From Chryseobacterium sp. (GTDB taxonomy: Bacteria; Bacteroidota; Bacteroidia; Flavobacteriales; Weeksellaceae), in the NCBI GenBank assembly GCA_003852805.1, contig RDDY01000291.1, forward strand, positions 1-8,586: a stretch of DNA of 8,586 bases, written 5' to 3'. Of the stretch, positions 1 to 4,720 are shown in pieces. The position numbers and the translations under genes are program-made. The notes under the pieces were generated by a model. The model did no database searches. It had not been told where the DNA came from and was given only the letters and a program-made list of their open reading frames with translations. Every line of letters begins with the position of its first letter. Positions within the stretch are counted from its first letter, which is position 1.

Positions 1-138
1 TTTTAGCCTTGAATTCCGGCGAACTATATTTGGCTTCCGCTTCTTTGGCTCTGCGTTCGGCTTCGGCAATTTTAGCCTTGAATTCCGGCGAACTATATTT
101 GGCTTCCGCTTCTTTGGCTCTGCGCTCGGCTTCGGCCA
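1..138 (-). repeat. 69-bp tandem repeat, two copies, coding for a 23-residue charged unit
   Basis: Bases 1-69 and 70-138 are head-to-tail copies. Over the first 67 positions only one differs (56 t, 125 c), and the final triplet differs once more (68 a, 137 c). Because 69 is a multiple of three the frame is kept. The encoded unit reads AEAERRAKEAEAKY followed by SSPEFKA and K plus a hydrophobic residue (residues 336-357 and 359-380 of the M56 protein). It is rich in Ala, Glu, Lys and Arg, so a helix or coiled coil broken by the SSP turn is likely. The array runs into the window edge, so the copy number is unknown. The near identity suggests recent duplication or homogenisation. Confidence 0.95.
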
Positions 139-1141
139 TTATTATCGTCTTTTTTGCTACACTTTTCGCCTCCTTATCGCTGTTCGATTTTATTTTTTCG
201 GCTGATTCGAGGCGAGCGCTCGGTCGTATCGTATCCTGTTTCATGGCCGAAACAGCAGTTTCGATCTCGTGGTTGATATCGGCAATATCTCTGTTCTTGG
301 CATCAACCATGTAAACAAAGGCGACGGCGAACAGCACCGGAAGCGCCGAAATACGGCGCGCGTAGCTGTATTTGGTTTTGGGAGAAGAAATCATTTTCAG
401 TCGTTTTTTTAGATTGGAAGAAATAAACGGATTGGTTACGGGCAAAGCGGTTGCCGTAAAACTGCTGTCGAGGAGCATTTGGACAAATACGGAGGCATCG
501 CCGGATTTCAAAGCTTCTTCATCGGCAAGATATTCATGCACCAGCAGCAACTCTTTTTTGATTATTTTGAAAAACGGATTGAACCAGCAAAGCGCAGCCA
601 GCATTTCGAGCCACAGCTTATCCCATGAATGCCGTTGCTGCACATGGACCAGCTCATGCCGCAAGATTCGACGGCCTGAATCGGAACTCGGACTGACGGA
701 ATTTTTCCAGAAAATGCTTTTAAAGAATGAGAACGGTGCCTCGTTCAGGTCGGTTAAATACAACTCTACTCCGCCGATGTCTTGTTTCGGGTACTGTTTT
801 TTCAGTACCATGACCTTTCGCACGCCGAGAAAGAGGCGAACGACAAGCAGAACCGAAACAAGCAATGCCACGGCAGCGGTGATGTTGTAGGCATGAGTTT
901 CCGTGCCTTGGCCGGACCCTTGGTTGAAACGGTTGACGAGCAAGAACAAATCGGTTCTCAGTTCTACCGTAAAATAGTCAACCTTCAGCAGCGGCAAAAG
1001 AAAACTGATAACGGTGGCCGAAACCAAATAAAAACGGTTATAGCGGTGGAAAGTAGAATCGCGCAGCAACAGAAAATAGTACGCGAACAACAATCCCGAC
1101 GCAAGGGTAACCTTCAGAAAGTAAAATACCACAGTTTCCAT
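1..1141 (-). CDS. M56 (BlaR1/MecR1-like) membrane metalloprotease, partial: C-terminus lies beyond the left edge
   Basis: Reading the minus strand from the ATG at 1141 gives 380 codons without a stop, so the gene continues past base 1. The zinc-protease motif HELVH is at residues 162-166, followed by HEYLADEEA (202-210), where family M56 supplies its third zinc ligand (E203). Hydrophobic stretches near residues 5-27, 38-53, 88-106 and 263-279 suggest a four-helix membrane protein with the protease domain facing the cytoplasm. After the last helix comes a polar, presumably periplasmic tail (QDTI at 302-305), then a charged tandem repeat from residue 336. No penicillin-binding domain or SxxK motif is visible in the part present. 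The start codon shares one base with the stop of the BlaI-type gene (TGATG), so translation is probably coupled. By analogy with BlaR1 it would sense an envelope signal and trigger inactivation of the repressor. The family call is firm; signal and targets are unknown. Confidence 0.93.
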   Translation of the reverse strand, partial: METVVFYFLKVTLASGLLFAYYFLLLRDSTFHRYNRFYLVSATVISFLLPLLKVDYFTVELRTDLFLLVNRFNQGSGQGTETHAYNITAAVALLVSVLLVVRLFLGVRKVMVLKKQYPKQDIGGVELYLTDLNEAPFSFFKSIFWKNSVSPSSDSGRRILRHELVHVQQRHSWDKLWLEMLAALCWFNPFFKIIKKELLLVHEYLADEEALKSGDASVFVQMLLDSSFTATALPVTNPFISSNLKKRLKMISSPKTKYSYARRISALPVLFAVAFVYMVDAKNRDIADINHEIETAVSAMKQDTIRPSARLESAEKIKSNSDKEAKSVAKKTIIMAEAERRAKEAEAKYSSPEFKAKIAEAERRAKEAEAKYSSPEFKAK

Positions 1142-1506
1142 CACTCCTTGTTTTTGAGTTCGTCCAAGAGCATCTGTAAATCTTCGACGCTCAACTCATC
1201 TTTTTCCACAAGGAAAGAAACTGCATTTTTGTACGAGCCACCGAAATAGCTTTTCACCAAATTCTTCAACGACTTGCCGGAGTAAGCTTCTCTTTTGATT
1301 AACGGATAATACAGATGTTGTCGCCCGTGCACGTCGTACGATACGTAACCTTTCTCCAAAAGAATCTTCAACAAAGTGGCCACCGTGTTGCTGTGGGGCC
1401 TCGGTTCGGGGAAGCGTTCGACTATGTCTTTCAGGAAACCTTTTTCGATTTGCCAAAGAAACTGCATTACCTGCTCCTCGGCCTTGGTCAATGTTTTTAC
1501 TTTCAT
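1141..1506 (-). CDS. BlaI/MecI/CopY-family transcriptional repressor
   Basis: This 121-residue protein has the length and layout of BlaI/MecI repressors. An N-terminal winged helix-turn-helix begins LTKAEEQVMQFLW (6-18). A likely recognition helix lies in HSNTVATLLKILLEKGYV (38-55), followed by the wing VHGRQHLYYPLI (59-70). The C-terminal region (about 75-121) is the dimerisation part. A VSFL stretch (96-99) lies about where staphylococcal BlaI is cut by its protease partner (N101/F102); that alignment is by eye. It is the first gene of a two-gene unit with the M56 protease, which starts on its stop codon. It probably represses its own promoter through dyads at 1507-1561. No Shine-Dalgarno sequence precedes the ATG, as is common in Bacteroidota. 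The regulated genes outside this pair are unknown and could lie past the left edge. Confidence 0.94.
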   Translation of the reverse strand: MKVKTLTKAEEQVMQFLWQIEKGFLKDIVERFPEPRPHSNTVATLLKILLEKGYVSYDVHGRQHLYYPLIKREAYSGKSLKNLVKSYFGGSYKNAVSFLVEKDELSVEDLQMLLDELKNKE

Positions 1507-1561
1507 ATAACTAAGAATTTAGTAATACAAATGTAAACAGATTTTTTAATTGTACAACTAA
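1507..1561. promoter_or_regulatory. Candidate BlaI-type operator cluster overlapping the promoter
   Basis: Three dyads are packed here. The first, TTAATTGTACAACTAA (1546-1561), is symmetric at 14 of 16 bases and contains the -33 TTG. The second, TACAAATGTA (1526-1535), contains the -7 element. The third, ACTAAGAATTTAGT (1510-1523), has 5-bp arms and lies between the likely start of transcription and the start codon. TACA/TGTA is the known core of staphylococcal BlaI/MecI operators. The 12-mer TTAGTNNTACAA occurs on the plus strand at 1519-1530 and on the minus strand at 1561-1550. A repressor bound here would block RNA polymerase. Binding is inferred, not shown. Confidence 0.55.
1528..1557 (-). 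promoter_or_regulatory. Bacteroidota-type promoter of the BlaI/M56 unit
   Basis: On the minus strand a -33 TTG (1557-1555) is followed by exactly 19 bases and then TACATTTG (1535-1528). This fits the Bacteroidota housekeeping consensus TTG-N17-23-TAnnTTTG at every fixed position. Transcription would begin near 1520, giving a leader of only about 15 bases before the ATG at 1506. It is the only clear consensus promoter I found in the window. Confidence 0.75.
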
Positions 1562-1609
1562 TTTTATAGTCAATTAATTTCTTAAGATTCTTGTCCGGAA
1601 AACGGCTAT

Positions 1610-1637
1610 AAAAAAAGAGCTTACTATTGTAAGCTCT
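1610..1637 (-). terminator. Intrinsic terminator after the decarboxylase gene
   Basis: A perfect 9-bp stem (AGAGCTTAC, loop AATA on the minus strand, GTAAGCTCT; 1637-1616) runs straight into seven T residues (1616-1610) in minus-strand sense. It begins 7 bases after the TAG stop of the decarboxylase gene. The plus strand has no matching T-run, so it acts in one direction. It separates the metabolic genes from the BlaI/M56 unit. Confidence 0.9.
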
Positions 1638-1643
1638 CGTTAT

Positions 1644-3035
1644 CTAGTAACCCAGCAATTTCAATACATCTTCCGGCTCTTGTTCTTTGCGGAAAAGTTC
1701 ATAGGTGAAATTCCCGTCTTCGTCTTTGTCGATGAGGATATGCTTGGGCTGCGGCATCAGGCAATGGTGCACGCCGCCGTAGCCGCTGATGGTGTCTTGG
1801 TAGGCACCTGTGTTGAAAAAGCCCAAATAAAGCGGCTTGGTATCACTAAAAACAGGAAGATAAATGGCGTTGGTATGCTGCTCAGAGTTGTAATAATCAT
1901 CTGAATCACAAGTCAACCCGCCAAGGAAAACGCGCTCATAAGAATCGTCCCAACGGTTGAGCGGCAGCATGATAAAACGGCGAGATATGGCCCAAGTATC
2001 GGGCAAAGTAGTCATGAAAGAACTGTCGATCATGTTCCACTTTTCACGGTCGTTCTGGCGTTTTTGTGAAATCACTTTATATAGATGTCCGCCGCTCTCG
2101 CCCACGGTGAACGAGCCGAATTCAGTATAAATATTCGGTTCTTCCACGCCTTCTTCCTCGCAGAATTTTTTAATCTGGCTCACGATTTCGTTTACCATGT
2201 ACTGATAATCGTAATTGAAATTGAGCGATGTCTTGATGGGGAAACCGCCGCCGATGTTAAGCGAATCAACCTCAGGAGCAATTTTCTTCAACCGTGCATA
2301 AACACGCAGACATTTATACAATTCATTCCAATAATAAGCCGTGTCTTTGATGCCTGTGTTGATGAAAAAGTGCAGCATCTTCAGCCTTGCATTTGGGTGC
2401 TCGGCAATCTTTTGGGAATAATACGGGATAATGTCTTTGTAACCGATGCCCAAACGCGAGGTGTAAAACTCGAACTTCGGTTCCTCCTCGGAGGCTATGC
2501 GGATTCCTATGTTGAAATTGGCGTCAATGCTTTCGGTCAGCTTATCCAGCTCGCGGTAGTTGTCCAAGATCGGCGTGATGTTCTCAAAGCCGTTATTGAT
2601 CATCTCCGAAATCTTAACCAAATAATCGTCCGTCTTAAAGCCATTACAAATCACCTCTATCTCTTTGTCCACCTTTCCTTTGTCATAAAGGCTTTTCACG
2701 ATATCCATATCGTACGCGGACGAGGTCTCGATGCTGATGCCATTTTTCAGAGCTTCTTCCAGAACAAACGCAAAGTGACTGGATTTGGTGCAATAGCAAT
2801 AACGGTAACCTTTGCTGTATCCGTTACGCTCGATGGCTTCTGCAAACCATTTTTTGGCGCGCTGTATGTTCTGAGAAATCTTCGGCACATAATTGAATTT
2901 CAATGGCGTACCAAACTTTTCGATGACATCCATCAGCGGAATGTCGTGGAAAAGGAGATGATCGCCTTCCGTACGGAATTCCTCTGTCGGGAAGTAGAAA
3001 GTCTGGTCGATAAGTTCCGAATATTTAATTTTCAT
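1644..3035 (-). CDS. speA: PLP-dependent arginine decarboxylase (Orn/DAP/Arg decarboxylase family 2, fold type III)
   Basis: This 463-residue protein is complete, with an ATG start and TAG stop. The alanine-racemase-like barrel carries the expected PLP-lysine motif YCYCTKSSHF (K84), the phosphate-binding glycine loop LNIGGGFP (259-266), and EFGSF (305-309) where relatives have a Glu-containing PLP site. The C-terminal beta domain has CDSDD (376-380), matching the CDxxD substrate-binding motif of ornithine decarboxylases, and FFNTGAYQ (407-413). It resembles the roughly 460-residue enzyme annotated as arginine decarboxylase in many Bacteroidota, which would make agmatine and CO2 for polyamine synthesis. 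It is much shorter than the roughly 630-residue E. coli SpeA and lacks that enzyme's inserted domains. The fold and PLP dependence are sure. The choice of arginine over ornithine or a similar amino acid rests on family resemblance. It lies 122 bases after thiamine pyrophosphokinase and ends at a strong terminator. Confidence 0.87.
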   Translation of the reverse strand: MKIKYSELIDQTFYFPTEEFRTEGDHLLFHDIPLMDVIEKFGTPLKFNYVPKISQNIQRAKKWFAEAIERNGYSKGYRYCYCTKSSHFAFVLEEALKNGISIETSSAYDMDIVKSLYDKGKVDKEIEVICNGFKTDDYLVKISEMINNGFENITPILDNYRELDKLTESIDANFNIGIRIASEEEPKFEFYTSRLGIGYKDIIPYYSQKIAEHPNARLKMLHFFINTGIKDTAYYWNELYKCLRVYARLKKIAPEVDSLNIGGGFPIKTSLNFNYDYQYMVNEIVSQIKKFCEEEGVEEPNIYTEFGSFTVGESGGHLYKVISQKRQNDREKWNMIDSSFMTTLPDTWAISRRFIMLPLNRWDDSYERVFLGGLTCDSDDYYNSEQHTNAIYLPVFSDTKPLYLGFFNTGAYQDTISGYGGVHHCLMPQPKHILIDKDEDGNFTYELFRKEQEPEDVLKLLGY

Positions 3036-3158
3036 TTAGAGTCCAAAGTTTTGATTGATTGTAGAATAACCGGGATTTGGCCCGATTCCTCCTGCAATCT
3101 CTGTTCCTTATTGTTAAATACGATTAGCGAAAACGAAACAACAAATTTCCGAAAAAAT

Positions 3159-3812
3159 TCAGGAATTACAGCCGTGTTCATCAATTTCGGCCCAACCGTC
3201 TCGGCTGATGAACACAAGCAGGTGGCCCGATGCATACCGAATGCTTACCCTGTCTTCCGACGCGCGGTTTCTGGTACCGATACGTGAGGTGATTTCCAAG
3301 CTCTCATTGTTCAACGGCCACGCCAAGCCCTTGGTAACAATTCCGTCGGCTGAGGGAAAAGGCATGAGCGAAATCGTTCGGCCTTTTACACCTTCCACGG
3401 TGAAACTTTCGGGGATGAAGAAATAAGTGGAATAATCGTCATAGAAACGGATTTCGATTTTCTCCCGAAACGCAAAGGCCGCCGTTAGATTGCCGAGAAA
3501 ATGGTCTTGCTCTCCGCCGCTGGCTCCATAAACGGACAAATGTGTGACGCCGCGCTGCAACAGCAGTTCCAGCGCTTTATAAAAATCGGTTTTGTTTTGA
3601 TCGGGAGTGTAAATAAATGCATCGCGGTAGATTTCCTCGTCCACGCCCGTATGCGAGTCGAAGTCGCCCGAGATAAAATCAAGCTTTTGCAGCGGAAAGC
3701 CCATACGTTTCAAATAATGGAACGCACCGTCTGTGCAGGCAATGAGGCCATAACCCTCCGTTGCAGGCAATGCCGCCGGCGGTTGACCGTTGATGAAAAG
3801 TAAAGCTTTCAA
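3159..3812 (-). CDS. thiN: Thiamine pyrophosphokinase (thiamine diphosphokinase), TTG start
   Basis: This enzyme transfers a pyrophosphate from ATP to thiamine, giving the cofactor thiamine diphosphate in the cytosol. The 217 residues carry the usual series: TDGA (27-30), the metal- and ATP-binding GDFDS (49-53), DQNKTD (71-76) and GASGGEQDH with N108 (96-108). The C-terminal thiamine-binding domain follows, with GLAWPLNNESL (162-172) and the IGTRNRA loop (178-184). EQ stands where many homologues have RL or RI before the conserved DH. The start is TTG at 3812-3810: the reading frame has no ATG upstream before a stop, and the next Met (residue 37) would remove the TDGA motif. No TPP riboswitch is seen upstream. 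The decarboxylase gene follows on the same strand and may be co-transcribed. Confidence 0.93.
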   Translation of the reverse strand: MKALLFINGQPPAALPATEGYGLIACTDGAFHYLKRMGFPLQKLDFISGDFDSHTGVDEEIYRDAFIYTPDQNKTDFYKALELLLQRGVTHLSVYGASGGEQDHFLGNLTAAFAFREKIEIRFYDDYSTYFFIPESFTVEGVKGRTISLMPFPSADGIVTKGLAWPLNNESLEITSRIGTRNRASEDRVSIRYASGHLLVFISRDGWAEIDEHGCNS

Positions 3813-3829
3813 TTGATATTCAAATTCAT
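3809..3829 (-). other. Six-codon leader ORF ending on the TTG start of thiamine pyrophosphokinase
   Basis: An ATG at 3829-3827 opens MNLNIN and stops at a TGA (3811-3809) that overlaps the TTG start of the kinase by two bases. It could help ribosomes re-initiate at the weak TTG codon. It could also be chance, or a scar of a one-base shift that cut off an earlier ATG start. No Shine-Dalgarno sequence is visible. Confidence 0.2.
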
Positions 3830-4103
3830 TTTGGTGACGCTTAACAGCCTCATTGCTGCGTATCTTTTGTCATGCCGGAGGCGTCTGAACTCTACTGACG
3901 TCGAGTTGCAAATTTTTAACGCAAGGTTCGCAAAGATTTTTCATGAAAAACAGAGGCGCCCTACTTAAAGAAGAAACACAAACGACAGCTGTGTTCTTAC
4001 CGTTAAGACAGTTGAGACAATAAGCTTATCCGTAAACTTTCGGTACTGTGAGATTGCTTCGTTCCTCGTAAAGGCCGCGCACGCGTTTAAGAAATCCTCT
4101 CCT
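3813..4103. other. Non-coding gap between the adenosyltransferase and thiamine pyrophosphokinase genes
   Basis: I see no credible gene in these 291 bases on either strand. A minus-strand frame of 68 codons that starts inside the adenosyltransferase gene (4171) and ends at 3965 has no recognisable motif. The gap holds the hairpin at 3971-3998 and the doubled sequence CTTTGCGAACCTTGCGTTAA (minus strand, about 3936-3917). No clear TTG-N17-23-TAnnTTTG promoter is present; the nearest matches to TAnnTTTG, AATCTTTG and AAAATTTG, each lack the first T. A promoter for thiamine pyrophosphokinase may still lie here in degenerate form. Confidence 0.6.
3971..3998 (-). terminator. Weak hairpin, possible terminator after the sbcDC-adenosyltransferase unit
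   Basis: On the minus strand AAGAACACA (3998-3990) pairs with TGTGTTTCTT (3980-3971), with one bulged base and a 9-nt loop. The bases that follow (CTTTAAG) are only weakly T-rich, and the hairpin sits about 105 bases after the stop of the adenosyltransferase gene. It could stop or slow transcription, but a proper T-run is missing. Confidence 0.3.
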
Positions 4104-4676
4104 TTATTTCCTGTTACTCGGGTTCCAGAACTCTTCCTGCTCGCCATGAATCTTGGCCACGTAGCGCGCAACGATAAAGAGATAATCTGACAATCGGTTC
4201 ACGTATTTGATAAGTTCCGGGCGCACCGGTTCGTCCTCGTTCAGCAATACCAAGCAACGCTCTGCGCGGCGGCACACCGTACGTGCCACATGAAACGCTG
4301 TCGATGCGTTTCCGCCGCCCGGCAAAATAAAATACTGCAGCGGCTCCAGCTCCTCGTTCAGCGCATCCATCCAATTTTCCAATTCCTCGATTTCCTTGTC
4401 GGAAATCATCAGGTCCAAACGCGACTTACCGTTGGCCAATGTCAGTTTATCCGTTGGCGTTGCGGCCTCGGAACCCACCGTAAACAAATCGAACTGAATT
4501 TTTTTCAACTGTTCCAGCAGTTCGCCGTTATCGGTTTGGCTCTTTGCTACGCCCACAAAGGCGTTCAGCTCATCAATGGTACCGTAAGCGTCCACACGCG
4601 CCGAAGCTTTGGAAACGCGCGTTCCGCCGTAAAGTGCGGTTTGGCCTTTGTCGCCTGTTTTGGTATATATTTTCAT
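4104..4676 (-). CDS. pduO: PduO-type cob(I)alamin adenosyltransferase (ATP:corrinoid adenosyltransferase)
   Basis: This cytosolic enzyme adds the 5'-deoxyadenosyl group of ATP to cob(I)alamin, making coenzyme B12 for enzymes such as methylmalonyl-CoA mutase. At 190 residues it is the usual single-domain length. It shows the N-terminal ATP-binding TKTGDKGQTALYGG (5-18), GTIDELNAFVG (32-42), LPGGGNASTAFHVAR (118-132) running into CRRAER (135-140), and YVNRLSDYLFIVAR (158-171), all hallmarks of the family. The ATG at 4676 gives the standard MKIYTKTGD start. It lies 43 bases after sbcC, close enough for one operon. No cobalamin riboswitch could fit in that gap, so expression probably follows the sbcDC transcript. 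Function is sure; which B12-dependent enzyme it serves is not visible here. Confidence 0.95.
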   Translation of the reverse strand: MKIYTKTGDKGQTALYGGTRVSKASARVDAYGTIDELNAFVGVAKSQTDNGELLEQLKKIQFDLFTVGSEAATPTDKLTLANGKSRLDLMISDKEIEELENWMDALNEELEPLQYFILPGGGNASTAFHVARTVCRRAERCLVLLNEDEPVRPELIKYVNRLSDYLFIVARYVAKIHGEQEEFWNPSNRK

Positions 4677-4720
4677 TTTATTGTCCGGGATTTAAGAGTT
4701 AAAATTACGCTTTCTCTCAT
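4673..4720 (-). other. 15-codon mini-ORF bridging sbcC and the adenosyltransferase gene
   Basis: An ATG sharing the last base of the sbcC stop codon (TAATG, 4720-4718) opens MRESVILTLKSRTIK. Its TGA (4675-4673) overlaps the adenosyltransferase start codon in an ATGA junction. The frame thus links both genes without leaving any untranslated base, which would allow a ribosome to pass from one to the next. There is no Shine-Dalgarno sequence, and the peptide itself looks unremarkable. It may be chance. Confidence 0.25.

Noticed and set aside
9..314. Plus-strand 101-codon frame with a repeated peptide
   Set aside because: The repeat belongs to the minus-strand M56 gene, whose frame has zinc-protease motifs and stays open for 380 codons. 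The plus-strand peptide is its antisense image.
3088..3093. Strong Shine-Dalgarno word AGGAGG on the minus strand
   Set aside because: It lies about 52 bases before the decarboxylase ATG, and no ATG, GTG or TTG follows within 5-12 bases. It probably has no role in initiation.
2085..3287. 400-codon open frame on the plus strand
   Set aside because: It lies antisense to the decarboxylase gene and the end of thiamine pyrophosphokinase, which are both strongly supported. Its translation has no family motif and crosses the boundary between the two genes. It is a codon-use shadow.
3813..4103. TPP riboswitch before thiamine pyrophosphokinase
   Set aside because: Neither the CTGAGA core nor the conserved second half of a THI-box is found on the minus strand.
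3965..4171. 68-codon minus-strand frame running from the adenosyltransferase 3' end into the gap
   Set aside because: It starts inside a sure gene in another frame and shows no recognisable motif. Most of its unique part is the gap sequence with a hairpin.
4677..4719. Cobalamin riboswitch before the adenosyltransferase gene
   Set aside because: The 43-base gap is far too short for one, and no B12-box is visible.
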